A stretch of DNA of 64,000 bases from G965202665 sp965243835 (lineage in GTDB: Bacteria; Actinomycetota; Acidimicrobiia; Spongiisociales; Spongiisociaceae): contig OZ251578.1 of the NCBI GenBank assembly GCA_965243835.1, positions 186,001-250,000 on the forward strand, written 5' to 3'. Below are positions 22,836-32,108 of this stretch, in pieces. A program made the position numbers and the translations under genes. Under the pieces are notes generated by a model that was not told the DNA's origin, did no database searches, and saw only the letters and a list, made by a program, of their open reading frames with translations. The stretch's first letter is position 1. The number at the start of each line of letters is the position of its first letter.

Positions 22836-25037
22836 TTATGACCGCGCCCCGGGACGGGACGCCGGGGACCAGTTGCGTATGCGCAGGCTGTTGGCCACCA
22901 CCGACACGCTGGACAGGGCCATGGCCGCCGCGGCCGCCATGGGGTTGAGCAACCCGGCGGCGGCCAGCGGGAGGGCGGCCGCGTTGTAGAAGAAGGCCCA
23001 TCCCAGGTTCCAGCGGATGCCGCGCAGGGCCCGGTCGGCCAGGTCCAGGGCGTGGATCACCTGCGCCGGGTTGCCGGACATCAACGTCACCGGGGCCGCT
23101 TCCACCGCCATCCCGGTCCCGGTTCCCACCCCCATCCCCACTTGGGCGGCGGCCAGGGCGGGGGCGTCGTTGATGCCGTCTCCCACGTAGGCGACGGCCC
23201 GGCCCTGCGCCCGCCACTGCTCGATCATGCGGGCTTTGTCCTCCGGCAGGAGGCGGGCGTGCACCTTCTCCACGCCCAGTTCCCCGGCCACCCGGCGGGC
23301 GGGGAGCGGGTGGTCGCCGGTCAGCATGGCCGTTTCCATTCCCCTCTCCCGCAAGGCGGCCAGGACCCGGTCCGCTCCGGGACGGGGCCGGTCCCGCACC
23401 GCGGCCACCCCCCGCACTTTCCCCTCCCAGGCCCCGGCGAAGGCGGTTTCCCCCCGTCGGCGGGCGGATTCCAGGACTTCCTTCCAGCGGTCGCCGACGA
23501 CGATTCCCCGTTGCTCCATAAATTCCGGCGAGCCCACCGTCACCCGCCGTCCCTCCACCGTTCCCTCCGCTCCCAGACCGGGGAAGGCGGTTACGTCTTG
23601 CGCCGCGGCCGGGACCACTCCCCGTTGGCGGGCTCCTTCCGCCACCGCCGCTCCGATGGGATGTCCGGCGGCCTGTTCCACTCCCGCGGTCGCGGCCAGG
23701 AAGTCGGGGTGGGCGGGATCATGTTCCACTGCGGTCAGGGTCATGCGGCCGGTGGTGAGGGTTCCGGTTTTGTCAAAGGCTGTCAAGTCCAGTTTCTGCA
23801 TGCGTTCCAACACTTCGGCGGAGCGGAAGATGATCCCCAGCTCCGCCCCCCGTCCGCAGACGGCCGTAATAGCGGCCGGGGTGGCCAGGCCCAAGGCGCA
23901 CGGGCAGGCGATGATCAGCACCGCGGTCGCGTTGCGCACCGCCGTGGCCGGGTCGGCCCGCAACATCCACCACAGCAACGTGAGGGAAGCCAATCCGATC
24001 ACCACCGGAATGAACACCGCCGACACCCGGTCCGCCAGCCGTTGCACGGGGGCTTTGGAGGCGCGGGCCTCGTCCACGAGGCGGGCGATGCGGGCCGCGG
24101 TGGAGTCTTCGCCGACCGCGGTCGCTTCCACCACCAGCCGGCCGGCGTGGTTTACGGACCCGCCGATCACCGGGTCCCCCACGGTGCGCGGCACGGGACG
24201 GCTTTCGCCGGTCAGCATGGACTCGTCCACCTCTCCGGAACCTTCGATGACGGTTCCGTCCACCGGAATCCGGGCTCCGGGGGACACCGACGTTTTGTCG
24301 CCCACCCGGATCAGGCGGCTGGGCAGGGAGCGCCATTCTCCATCGCGCAGGACCAGGGCGTCCCGGGTTCCCCACTCCACCAGGCTCTCCACCGCCTGCG
24401 CGGCGCGGGCTTTGACCCGGGCTTCCAGGTAGCGGCCCAGCAACACGAAGGCGACAATGACGGCCGCCGTCTCGAAGAACACCGGTTCCCCGGAGGGGGC
24501 CCGCGCCGCCGAGTAGAACCAGGCGGCGGAGGAGCCCAGGGTGATGAGGGCGTCCATGCCGACGCCGCCCCGGCGCAGGCGCGTCCAGGTCGTTTTGTGG
24601 AAGACGAGCCCGGTCCCCCACACCGCCGCGCCGGACAGGACGGCCTGCGCGGCCCGCGACCATGCCGGGTCGGGCAAGAACATTCCCAGAAGGGCCGTGG
24701 GGACGGCCAAGGCGGCCGCCGCGGCGAACAGCCGGCCGTAGCGGCGCCGTTCCCTCCGGTCCCGGGCGTGCGGAGACGACGGCCCGTCCTTCCGTTGGCG
24801 CAGGGTGAGGGGATAGCCCGCCCCGGCCGCGGCTTCCATCAGGGCGCGGGCCGGGTCCGCCGCCGGCGGGCGGCGCGCTAGGCGCACCCGGGCGGTGCGG
24901 GTGAGCAGGTCCGCCGACGCCTCCGTGACTGCCGGCTGGGCGGTCAAGGTTTTCTCCACCCGCGTCACGCAGGAAGCGCAGTGCATGCCCTCCACGTCGA
25001 ATACCAGGGTATGTCCGGCGGCGTCTTCCTTGTACAT
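22836..25037 (-). CDS. copA: copper-type P1B ATPase
   Basis: 733 residues. The N-terminal heavy-metal-binding domain has GMHCASC (17-23). Membrane helices follow, then the actuator TGES (276-279). The membrane CPC motif (378-380) specifies Cu(I)-type transport, and the phosphorylation site DKTGTLT starts at Asp422. The C-terminal GDGINDAPAL hinge precedes the last helices, ending with the GIRWNLGWAFFYN segment. It should export monovalent copper (or silver) using ATP. No CopZ chaperone or CsoR regulator gene is nearby, and no clear operator is seen upstream. Confidence 0.93.
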   Translation of the reverse strand: MYKEDAAGHTLVFDVEGMHCASCVTRVEKTLTAQPAVTEASADLLTRTARVRLARRPPAADPARALMEAAAGAGYPLTLRQRKDGPSSPHARDRRERRRYGRLFAAAAALAVPTALLGMFLPDPAWSRAAQAVLSGAAVWGTGLVFHKTTWTRLRRGGVGMDALITLGSSAAWFYSAARAPSGEPVFFETAAVIVAFVLLGRYLEARVKARAAQAVESLVEWGTRDALVLRDGEWRSLPSRLIRVGDKTSVSPGARIPVDGTVIEGSGEVDESMLTGESRPVPRTVGDPVIGGSVNHAGRLVVEATAVGEDSTAARIARLVDEARASKAPVQRLADRVSAVFIPVVIGLASLTLLWWMLRADPATAVRNATAVLIIACPCALGLATPAAITAVCGRGAELGIIFRSAEVLERMQKLDLTAFDKTGTLTTGRMTLTAVEHDPAHPDFLAATAGVEQAAGHPIGAAVAEGARQRGVVPAAAQDVTAFPGLGAEGTVEGRRVTVGSPEFMEQRGIVVGDRWKEVLESARRRGETAFAGAWEGKVRGVAAVRDRPRPGADRVLAALRERGMETAMLTGDHPLPARRVAGELGVEKVHARLLPEDKARMIEQWRAQGRAVAYVGDGINDAPALAAAQVGMGVGTGTGMAVEAAPVTLMSGNPAQVIHALDLADRALRGIRWNLGWAFFYNAAALPLAAAGLLNPMAAAAAMALSSVSVVANSLRIRNWSPASRPGARS

Positions 25038-25163
25038 TCCGCCCCCCAGACTATTACCGCCGCCGGGGAACGGCGGACGGGGGCGGTGCGGGAACAGGGG
25101 CGGGAATAAAAAGGCCGGTGCGCCGGTTTTATTCGATACGGAACCCGAATCAAGGAGCGGTCA

Positions 25164-25364
25164 GTGACCGAACCCATGGAAACCATTATGGGGGCGCAAC
25201 CGAAGCGGGTGCGCCGGCCCCGCACTTACAAACCGGGGCGGGTGTGCGCCCGGGCGGGGTGCCCGACCAAGCTGTCCGTCTACAACCGGCGGGAGTTCTG
25301 CGACACCCACGCTCCGCTTCGGTTCCCCCGGGTGCGGGGCCGGGTCGCTTCCGAAGGGGCCTAG
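25164..25364 (+). CDS. small zinc-ribbon-like hypothetical protein
   Basis: 66 residues from a GTG with AAGGAG 6 nt upstream. A basic N-terminus leads into a putative metal-binding motif with Cys28, Cys33, Cys46 and His49 (C-x4-C-x12-C-x2-H). The C-terminus is basic and Arg-rich. The composition and motif suggest a nucleic-acid-binding zinc protein, but the family is not identified. It is transcribed away from copA and its stop overlaps the end of the convergent M3 peptidase gene. Confidence 0.65.
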   Translation: MTEPMETIMGAQPKRVRRPRTYKPGRVCARAGCPTKLSVYNRREFCDTHAPLRFPRVRGRVASEGA

Positions 25365-27331
25365 TCCCCCTCGTCCCCGAGCAAGCCCAGGTTTCGCAAA
25401 AAGGCTTCTTGGCCGGGGGCCCTGCCCAGGAAATCCCGCACCATCAGTTCGGCGTCCCGGCTTCCTCCCGGTTCCAACACCTTGCGCCGGTACTCCATTC
25501 CCACCTTGGCCGACAAGACCCCCTCTTCGACGAACCGGCTGAACATGTCGTGGCCGAATACCTGCGACCACAGGTAGCCGTAGTAGGCGGCGTCGTAACC
25601 GCCCAACAGGTGGCCGAACGAGGCTAGAAAAAAAGTCCCTTCCTGAAAGGGGAGCAGGGAAGTGGACGCCCGGCGGCGCAACAGGTCTTCGCAGTCGGTC
25701 GGCGGACGGGCGGCGTGCAGGTCCAGGTCGATCTGGCCCAGCATTATCTGACGCAGGTTATGCAGGCCCGCATTCAGGTTTTTGGCCGCCGCCAGCCGTT
25801 CCACCAACTCCCCGGGGATGGGGCGGCCGGTTTGATAATGGCGGGCGAAGGAACCCAGAACGGAGGGTTCCCAACACCAGTTTTCCATTATCTGGGAGGG
25901 GGCTTCCACGAAGTCCCGTTCGGTGTTGGCGGAAGCGAACCGGGCGTAATCGGTCTCCGCCAGCGACATATGCAAAACATGCCCGAACTCGTGGAACAAG
26001 GTCACCACCTCGTCGTGCAACAGCAGGGAGGGGCGGTCGGGGGAGGGGCGGGTGAAGTTGGCGACGATGGCGCACGCCGGCCGCCTCCGCACTCCGTCCC
26101 GGTCCCGTCCGCAGGGGATGAGCGGGAACACGGCCGCATGCCCGAACTTGCCCGGGCGCGGGTGCAGATCCATATAGAAATTGGCCAGCAATCGCCCGTC
26201 GGCGGCGTCCGTCATTTCCCAGGCGCGAACTTCCGGATGCCAGACCGGGGCCTCGGGCAGAAGCCGGTAACGCAACCCGAACACCGTTTGCGTGATTTCA
26301 AACAAGCCGTCCACGACCGCCTGCAACGGGAAATAGGCGGCCGCTTGCAACGGGTCCACTCCGTATTCCCGTTCCAGTTGCCGGGTGTGGCACCAAGCGC
26401 GGTCCCAAGGGGAGACGGGCGGATTATGTCCCTGATCGACCAGCAGGGTTTCCATCTTTTCCCGTTCCCGCCGCCCGGCTTCGGTCAAGGGGCCGAGCAA
26501 CGACCCGTAGAACTCCTCCACCGCCTCCGGACGGGCGGCCATTTTCTCCCGCATGACGTGGTGCGCCCAGGACGGGGCGCCGAACCGGTCGGCGATTTCC
26601 GCCCGCAGGCGCAGGGCCTCCTCCAGCAACGGGGTGTTGGACTCCCGGGCCCGGTTGCCGAATTTGAAAGACAGGGCTTCCCGCAGGTCGCGGCGGGGCG
26701 AGTTCTCCATAAACGGGATCACGTCCGGGTAGTCCATCGTGATCCGGTAACTTCCGGGGGAGTCCCCGGCGGCCAAGCGGTCGACGTAGTCGGACGGCAA
26801 CCCCTCCAGGTCGGCGGCGGTTACTTGCAACCCGTCATCGTATTCGGCCAGGTTGGCCGCGAAAGCCACTCCGATTTCCACCAGTCGGGAGCGTTTGCGT
26901 CGCACCTCCTCCCGATCCTCGTCGGACAGTTCGTGACCCGCCATCCGGAAGTCGCGCCGGGCGTGCTCCAGAACCCGGGCCTGTTCCCCCTCCAGGCCCG
27001 CCGCCTCCTCGGTTGCGGCGTACTCCGACACGGCCCGGAACAGGTCGCGGCGGGACGTCATCTCCAAGGACCACTTCCCCAGTCGCTCCTCGGCCCGCCG
27101 GGCTGCCCGCCTGGTTTCCTCATCGGGGGAAACCTGTCCCAGAAAGGGCCCTTTGCCGTAGGCGATCGCCAACAGCCGCCCCGCCTCCTCCAAGGGGGCC
27201 AAGGTGTCGGCGAAGGTGCGGGGGCCGGAGACGCCCGCCGCCTCGTCCGCCAGGGTTCGGCATCGGTCGATGGCCTCGTCCGCCGCGCCGGTAACGCTCC
27301 CGGGGCCGACCGCGGAATAATCGTACGGCAT
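25361..27331 (-). CDS. M3 family metallopeptidase (oligopeptidase)
   Basis: 656 residues. The zinc site is HEFGH (447-451), with a downstream Glu476 in RDFVEAPSQIMENW as third ligand. This is the thimet oligopeptidase/oligopeptidase A arrangement. The long N-terminal helical region and GTFFLASFGHLLGGYDAAYYGYLWS near the C-terminus are also M3-like. It should degrade short peptides in the cytoplasm, as no signal peptide is seen. ATG 27331 is preferred over a GTG at 27370 because TAGATT lies 7 nt before it, fitting a leaderless start. Confidence 0.9.
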   Translation of the reverse strand: MPYDYSAVGPGSVTGAADEAIDRCRTLADEAAGVSGPRTFADTLAPLEEAGRLLAIAYGKGPFLGQVSPDEETRRAARRAEERLGKWSLEMTSRRDLFRAVSEYAATEEAAGLEGEQARVLEHARRDFRMAGHELSDEDREEVRRKRSRLVEIGVAFAANLAEYDDGLQVTAADLEGLPSDYVDRLAAGDSPGSYRITMDYPDVIPFMENSPRRDLREALSFKFGNRARESNTPLLEEALRLRAEIADRFGAPSWAHHVMREKMAARPEAVEEFYGSLLGPLTEAGRREREKMETLLVDQGHNPPVSPWDRAWCHTRQLEREYGVDPLQAAAYFPLQAVVDGLFEITQTVFGLRYRLLPEAPVWHPEVRAWEMTDAADGRLLANFYMDLHPRPGKFGHAAVFPLIPCGRDRDGVRRRPACAIVANFTRPSPDRPSLLLHDEVVTLFHEFGHVLHMSLAETDYARFASANTERDFVEAPSQIMENWCWEPSVLGSFARHYQTGRPIPGELVERLAAAKNLNAGLHNLRQIMLGQIDLDLHAARPPTDCEDLLRRRASTSLLPFQEGTFFLASFGHLLGGYDAAYYGYLWSQVFGHDMFSRFVEEGVLSAKVGMEYRRKVLEPGGSRDAELMVRDFLGRAPGQEAFLRNLGLLGDEGD

Positions 27332-27338
27332 CCGGGCT

Positions 27339-27344
27339 AATCTA
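27339..27344 (-). promoter_or_regulatory. -10 box of the M3 peptidase gene (leaderless)
   Basis: Minus-strand TAGATT, 7 nt before the ATG at 27331. No ribosome binding site is visible. Confidence 0.4.
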
Positions 27345-27578
27345 GCCCGCCCCCCGGGGTTGTCATCCACCCATCAGGGGCGCCGACTGGGAGAACCGGG
27401 TCTGCCGGCCGGGGTTTGCCGTCAAGCCCGTAACCGGCTACGGGCGGAACTGATACGATATCGCCGGCCGCCGGCGAAGAGAACCTTCCGGATCCGGCGG
27501 GGAGGGCTAATCGTATTCGGGATGACATTGTTCGTATTGTCCGGGTAAAATGGTTTCCAGCCGGTTAGATGGCCGTCG

Positions 27579-27618
27579 CTCCGCCTCAGCTCAGTCGGAT
27601 TTTTGCTGAGAGGCGGAG
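27579..27618. terminator. imperfect stem-loop in the 27345-27679 gap
   Basis: CTCCGCCT plus CTCAG on the left pair with CTGAG plus AGGCGGAG on the right, with a 3-nt bulge and an ~11-nt loop. It follows the minus-strand gene ending at 27680, so it is a terminator candidate. GGCCGTCG is directly repeated on both flanks. Nothing else is supported in this 335-bp interval. Confidence 0.4.
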
Positions 27619-27679
27619 AGCGGCCGTCGCCCGTTATAAACCAAGGCGTCGCCAAACCTTCCCCCGATCGGCCCGGTGG

Positions 27680-28726
27680 TTACATCAGTTGGTGGAAGGT
27701 CTCCCAGGTTTCGTCCGGTTGCAACGTCGCCTCGTACACGGCCGGGAGACGGGCGGCCGCTTCCCGCACCTCCGGCGCCGCCTCCGGGGTGATGTAGGCG
27801 TAGAGGACCGTGTAATCCAGATAGTAGGCCCGGGCGAAAAACATTCCGCGCCCGCCGAGGACGCGGGACAACTCCCGTTCCGCGGCGGCGGCCGTGCCCG
27901 ACCGGTCCGGATCGGGGGTTTCAATGTTGATCACCGCCAGCACCGGCATCTCCAAATGGTCCAGCCGTTTGGCGGCCCGGTTGATGTGCAGGTCGTTGCT
28001 CCAGTCTTCGCCGTCGAATTCGGGGATGATCTCCCATTTTTCACCGGCCGCGGCCGCCGCCAGCGCCTCCGCCCGGTGCGCCGTTTCCGGAAAGGGGAGG
28101 GCCGGCCCGGGGGGGCGGGGGGCGGTTTCCACCGCTCCCACCCATTTGTCGGCGTCGTCTTCCCCCAACAGGTCGTCCAGCAACCGGAAGGCGGCTTGCA
28201 ACTGCAGGGTTTCGTCCATCCCGGCGAATCCGGGATGGCAGATGACCAATTCCAGGGTTTCGGAGCCGGAATCCACCGTGATGCACGCCACGGCGTCCTC
28301 CGGGTCGATTTCCAACTCGCCGATGACGATTTTTTCCAAGGGGACGGGGATGCGGGCCGGATGGAACTCCCAGGATTTGTCCGGCGGGGGAGCGGCCCGC
28401 AACCAGCGTTCGGTGATTCCCCGCAATCCCAAGTCGGCGGCGGCGCTCAGGCACAGGGCGTGCCGGGAGCTCCGGCCGGGCATCACTTCCCACTCCAGTC
28501 CCGGATGGACGGCCTCCGTCAGTCGGGCGAGCAAATCGGCGCCCGCTCCATGTTCCCCGGCGGCCAAGTCGGCTTCCAGCCCCGGGGCCAGCTCCGGCCA
28601 CCGCGCCCAGAAGTCCGCTATTCCCCGCTCCGCGGCGCGCAGGGTCTCCGTCAGACGGGACAGGTCGTCGATCGGTGTCGGGTCCCCGGGTCGGAAATCG
28701 TAGACGGGAAGTTCGGGAAATGTCAT
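27680..28726 (-). CDS. hypothetical protein
   Basis: 348 residues; no function assigned. The N-terminal half has LEWEVMPGRSSRHALCLSAA, then LRGITERWLRAAPPPDKSWEFHPARIP. This resembles bacterial proteins that score a 'disability' or deviation, but the family is uncertain. The second half has LELVICHPGFAGMDETLQLQAAFRLLDDLLGEDDADKWVGAVE. The ATG overlaps the stop of the upstream phosphatase-like gene as ATGA, so the two are coupled. No signal peptide or membrane segment is seen. Confidence 0.75.
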   Translation of the reverse strand: MTFPELPVYDFRPGDPTPIDDLSRLTETLRAAERGIADFWARWPELAPGLEADLAAGEHGAGADLLARLTEAVHPGLEWEVMPGRSSRHALCLSAAADLGLRGITERWLRAAPPPDKSWEFHPARIPVPLEKIVIGELEIDPEDAVACITVDSGSETLELVICHPGFAGMDETLQLQAAFRLLDDLLGEDDADKWVGAVETAPRPPGPALPFPETAHRAEALAAAAAGEKWEIIPEFDGEDWSNDLHINRAAKRLDHLEMPVLAVINIETPDPDRSGTAAAAERELSRVLGGRGMFFARAYYLDYTVLYAYITPEAAPEVREAAARLPAVYEATLQPDETWETFHQLM

Positions 28727-29499
28727 GGCCGCAGATGATCCGGACAGAGGGAACGTATCAGGTCGATGAACTCGTCGGCTATCTCCCGGTTGGCCAGGAT
28801 AAAAGTATGGGAGTCCACTCCCGCCGGCCGGGAGCGGAGGTCGGCGGTCACCCCGCCCGCTTCGGACACCAGCAGCAACCCGGCGGCCGCGTCCCAGGGA
28901 TGGAGGCCGAACTCCCAGAAGCCGTCGCACCGCCCGCACGCCACCCAGGCGAAGTCCAAGGCGGCCGCCCCCATGCGCCGCACGTCCCGCACCCGGGTTA
29001 TCACCTCCCCCATCACCGCCGCGTACTCCGGCGCCCATTGCCAACGGTCGTAGGGGAATCCGGTGGTTATCAGGCACTCGCGCAGGCGGGAGCGGGAGGA
29101 AACCCGGATGGGCCGGCCGTCCAGTTGGGCCCCCTCCCCGGCGGCGGCGCTGAACACTTCCCCCCGCGTTACGTCCACCACGGCGGCCGCCAACGGGACG
29201 GGGCCGTCCCACAGTCCCACCGAAACCGCCGCCTGCGGGACGCCGTGCACGAAGTTGACCGTCCCGTCCAGCGGGTCGATGATCCACCGCCGCCCCGCGG
29301 CCGTCGCGTCGCCTCCGCTTTCTTCGGCCAGAATGGCGTCCCGGGGCCGCATCTCGCCCAGAACTTTCAGGATGGCGGCTTCCGCTTCCCGGTCGGCGGC
29401 GGTCACCGGATCGACCGGTCCTTTCATTTCCGGGGCCAGCCCCCGGCCGAAGTAGCCGCGCGCCACCTCCGCTCCGGCCAGGGCGGCGGCCACCGCCAC
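28723..29499 (-). CDS. inositol monophosphatase family protein
   Basis: 258 residues. The metal-binding motifs of the Li+-sensitive phosphatase superfamily are present: LAEES (57-61), WIIDPLDGTVNF (72-83) and a late WDAAAG. Substrates in this family include myo-inositol-1-phosphate, histidinol phosphate and PAP, and the sequence does not settle which. The start is a GTG; no ATG exists upstream in the open frame and no ribosome binding site is clear, so a different start is possible. It overlaps the next gene by 4 bp. Confidence 0.88.
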   Translation of the reverse strand: MAVAAALAGAEVARGYFGRGLAPEMKGPVDPVTAADREAEAAILKVLGEMRPRDAILAEESGGDATAAGRRWIIDPLDGTVNFVHGVPQAAVSVGLWDGPVPLAAAVVDVTRGEVFSAAAGEGAQLDGRPIRVSSRSRLRECLITTGFPYDRWQWAPEYAAVMGEVITRVRDVRRMGAAALDFAWVACGRCDGFWEFGLHPWDAAAGLLLVSEAGGVTADLRSRPAGVDSHTFILANREIADEFIDLIRSLCPDHLRP

Positions 29500-29675
29500 C
29501 CGCCGGTCGTCGGCGCCGGGTCCCGGACGCCCTAGATCGGATTCCGCAAAGATGATTTCCGCCCTCGCACAATGCCATTGTAAAACGGTCCGGCGGATTT
29601 AGGGCGGAGTTGGGTCGCGCCCCGCGTCGGGCGGGCTTGTAGGTAGGATGGAGCAGGCGGCGGCGAGGAGGTCGC

Positions 29676-30167
29676 ATGGAAGCTGAAACGTTCGCGTTGT
29701 TGATCCTGCGAGTGTGGCTGGGCGGAATGATCATCGCGCATGGGGTGAACCATCTGCGCAACCGGGAGGGAACGGCCCGCTGGTTCGCCGCCCGGGGGTG
29801 GCGCGCCCCTCGTTATCAAGCTTTCTTGTCCGGGGCGGGGGAGACGGCGGCGGGCGCGGGGCTGGTTTTGGGATGGCTGACCCCGGCGGCGGCGGCCGGC
29901 GTGGTTGCCATAATGTTCGCCGCCTATTTCACCCATCATCGCCGCAACGGGTTCTTCATTTTCAACCGGGGCGAAGGTTACGAATACGTAGCGACGGCGG
30001 CGGTAGCGGCCCTCGCCGTAGCCGCCTTGGGCCCCGGGGAATGGTCGGCGGACGCGGCCCTGCTGGAGACGGCCCCCACCGGTTGGGCGGGCGTGTGGTT
30101 CGTCATCGCCGGAGTATTCCTGTCCGCCGTCCACATGGCCGTCTTCTGGCGCCGTCCCGCCGGGTAA
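29676..30167 (+). CDS. DoxX family membrane protein
   Basis: 163 residues with four hydrophobic segments (about 5-24, 49-82, 104-120 and 136-155). The DoxX-like opening LLILRVWLGGMIIAHGVNHL and the RGWRAPRYQAFLSGAGETAAG segment are present. DoxX-like proteins are small inner-membrane proteins, often of unknown or oxidoreductase-associated role. GAGGAGG precedes the ATG by 4-5 nt. It stands alone between minus-strand genes. Confidence 0.85.
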   Translation: MEAETFALLILRVWLGGMIIAHGVNHLRNREGTARWFAARGWRAPRYQAFLSGAGETAAGAGLVLGWLTPAAAAGVVAIMFAAYFTHHRRNGFFIFNRGEGYEYVATAAVAALAVAALGPGEWSADAALLETAPTGWAGVWFVIAGVFLSAVHMAVFWRRPAG

Positions 30168-30242
30168 ACCGGAGTACCGGATGCGCTGCAACCGGTTCCG
30201 GGCGGGGAATAGGGGAGCGTCGGCGTGTTGGAAATAGAGGTT

Positions 30243-30258
30243 CGGCGGCCCTCCGCCG
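30243..30258. terminator. GC hairpin between convergent doxX-like gene and purB
   Basis: CGGCGG, loop CCCT, then CCGCCG lies in the 108-bp gap between the two convergent stops. It has no T run. Confidence 0.4.
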
Positions 30259-30275
30259 CGCGGTAACCGCCGGTT

Positions 30276-31694
30276 TCAGAGCATCGGTTCCGGCTGATAG
30301 GCGGCGGCCTCCGGGAAGCGCCGGACGACTTCCCCCACTTGGGCGACGACCGCGTCCACCTGTTCGGCGGCCCGCCCCGTACCCGTCCGGCGGGCCGCTT
30401 CCCGGATGTCGAGGGGGGTGAGCGGGAAATCGGGGTCGTTTCCCAACTCTTCCCGCCAATCGTAAGTTTCCCCGGAGCGGCGGGCGGCCAGGGCGCGGGC
30501 GGTGTAGGAGCTGATGATGCGGTGGGCGTCCTGCCGCCCCATCCCCGCCGCCGTGGCCGCCGTCAGTACTCCGGAGGCGGTCAGGTAGGATTCTTCCGCC
30601 TCTATTTCCGCCGCCAGCGCGCCGGGGAAGACCTGCAACCCGTCCAGCACATGCAGGGTCGCTTCCAGCAGGCCGTCGCAGGCGAAGAAAGCATCGGGGA
30701 AGATCACCCGGCGCACCACCGAGTCGCTCACGTCCCCCTCGTTCCACTGCCCGCCCGCCAGGCCGCCCGCCATGGTCAGGTGGCCTTTGAGCACCACCCC
30801 CAGGCCGTTGACGCGCTCGCAAGTGCGCATATTGGTCTTGTGGGGCATGGCCGAAGAACCCACCTGCCCCTCCTGCGCCCCTTCCGCCACCAGCCCGTGT
30901 CCGGCCATCAGCCGCAGGGTGGTAGCCAGACTGGACGGTCCGGCGGCTGCCAGGTTCAAAACCGAAATGGTTTCCAGGTCCAGGGAGCGGGGATAAACCT
31001 GCCCGACGGCGGTCATGGTTTGGGAAAACCCCAAGGCGCGGGCGATGCGCCGTTCCAGGGAATCTACTTTTTCGGGGTCTCCGCCCAGCAGGTCCAGCAG
31101 GTCCTGGCCGGTCCCCACCGCCCCTTTCAAGCCCCGGAGCGGGTAGTCGGCCAGCAGGCTTTCCAGACGCCGGTGGGCGAGGAGGGTTTCCGCGGCGGCG
31201 GACGCCAGCCGCTTTCCGAAAGTGACGGGCTGGGCGGGCACGTTGTGGGTGCGGCCCGCCGCAAGCCGGTCCCGGTGCTCGGCGGCCCGGTCGGCCAGCC
31301 GGGCCAGCACGGCCGCCGTTTTGTCCCGGAGGACGCCCAGCGAACGGTGAATGAGCATCTGCTCCGTGTTTTCGGTGACGTCCCGGGAGGTGAGGCCGCG
31401 GTGGACGGCCTGATAGCCGGCCAGGGCGTTGAACTCCTCCAAGCGGGCCGCCAGGTCGTGGCGGGTGATGCGCTCCCGGGCGCGGATGGAGTCAAGATCG
31501 ACCCGGTCGCAGGCCGCCCGATAGGCCTCCGTCGCCCCTTCGGGGACCGGAACCCCCAGCCCGGCTTGGGCTTCTAGTACCGTCGTCCACAGTTCCCGCT
31601 CGGCCGTTATCCGCCGGTGCGGGGACCACAACTCCCGCAAGGCGGAGGAGGCGTAGCGGGCGGCGAGGACATTGGGCGGGGGAGGGGGGCTCAC
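30276..31694 (-). CDS. purB: adenylosuccinate lyase
   Basis: 472 residues. The signature loop GSSAMPHKTNMRTCE of the fumarase/aspartase superfamily is present. TSRDVTENTEQ, RTHNVPAQPVTFG and the SLDLETISVLNLAA region fit PurB. The enzyme cleaves SAICAR and adenylosuccinate in purine synthesis. The start is GTG 31694. A Pro-rich opening (SPPPPPN) precedes the conserved domain, and TAGCAT lies 9 nt upstream. No other purine gene is adjacent. Confidence 0.94.
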   Translation of the reverse strand: MSPPPPPNVLAARYASSALRELWSPHRRITAERELWTTVLEAQAGLGVPVPEGATEAYRAACDRVDLDSIRARERITRHDLAARLEEFNALAGYQAVHRGLTSRDVTENTEQMLIHRSLGVLRDKTAAVLARLADRAAEHRDRLAAGRTHNVPAQPVTFGKRLASAAAETLLAHRRLESLLADYPLRGLKGAVGTGQDLLDLLGGDPEKVDSLERRIARALGFSQTMTAVGQVYPRSLDLETISVLNLAAAGPSSLATTLRLMAGHGLVAEGAQEGQVGSSAMPHKTNMRTCERVNGLGVVLKGHLTMAGGLAGGQWNEGDVSDSVVRRVIFPDAFFACDGLLEATLHVLDGLQVFPGALAAEIEAEESYLTASGVLTAATAAGMGRQDAHRIISSYTARALAARRSGETYDWREELGNDPDFPLTPLDIREAARRTGTGRAAEQVDAVVAQVGEVVRRFPEAAAYQPEPML

Positions 31695-31749
31695 AATCCC
31701 CGAATGCTACCCCGCCGCCCGCCCGGTCCCGACCGGTCCGGTCCCTTGC

Positions 31750-31755
31750 TAAAAT
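31750..31755 (+). promoter_or_regulatory. -10 box of the mntA-hepT operon
   Basis: TAAAAT lies 23 nt before the mntA ATG, leaving room for the GGAAAGGAGGG ribosome binding site. No good -35 is seen. Confidence 0.35.
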
Positions 31756-31778
31756 TTAGGGACGGAAAGGAGGGCGCG

Positions 31779-32108
31779 ATGACAGCCCCGATAGTGGCGG
31801 AACGGATGGACCGCCTGCATCAAATGTGCGAACGTTACCGGGTGGAGCGCCTGTACCTGTTCGGGTCGGCCGCCAACGGCGGGATGTGTCCGAGCAGCGA
31901 CGTGGACTTCCTGGTGGAGTTCCGGGAGGACGCGCGCCATTTTGTCCGCAACCCGCATCTGCAGATGGCCATGGAACTAGATGACCTGTTCGGTCTGGAG
32001 GTGGACCTGGTTGATTACAATGCGATCAAAAATCCCTATTTTCGGGAAGAGGTGGAAGAAACCAGAAAGTTGATCTATGAGTGGGAAAATCAAAAAATAC
32101 CTGTATGA
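31779..32108 (+). CDS. mntA: MntA-type minimal nucleotidyltransferase antitoxin
   Basis: 109 residues. The nucleotidyltransferase signature GS-x10-DxD is exact: GS at 29-30, Asp41 and Asp43, with a third acidic residue Asp76 in VDLVD. Proteins of this type AMPylate the partner HepT and so neutralise it. The ATG at 31779 is preceded by GGAAAGGAGGG. The frame is open upstream, but that part has no homology. It overlaps hepT by 32 bp. Confidence 0.9.
   Translation: MTAPIVAERMDRLHQMCERYRVERLYLFGSAANGGMCPSSDVDFLVEFREDARHFVRNPHLQMAMELDDLFGLEVDLVDYNAIKNPYFREEVEETRKLIYEWENQKIPV

Noticed and set aside
27575..27620. tRNA-like D-arm sequence (CAGCTCAGTCGG)
   Set aside because: No T-arm, anticodon arm or CCA-side stem follows; it is better explained by the terminator-like stem-loop.
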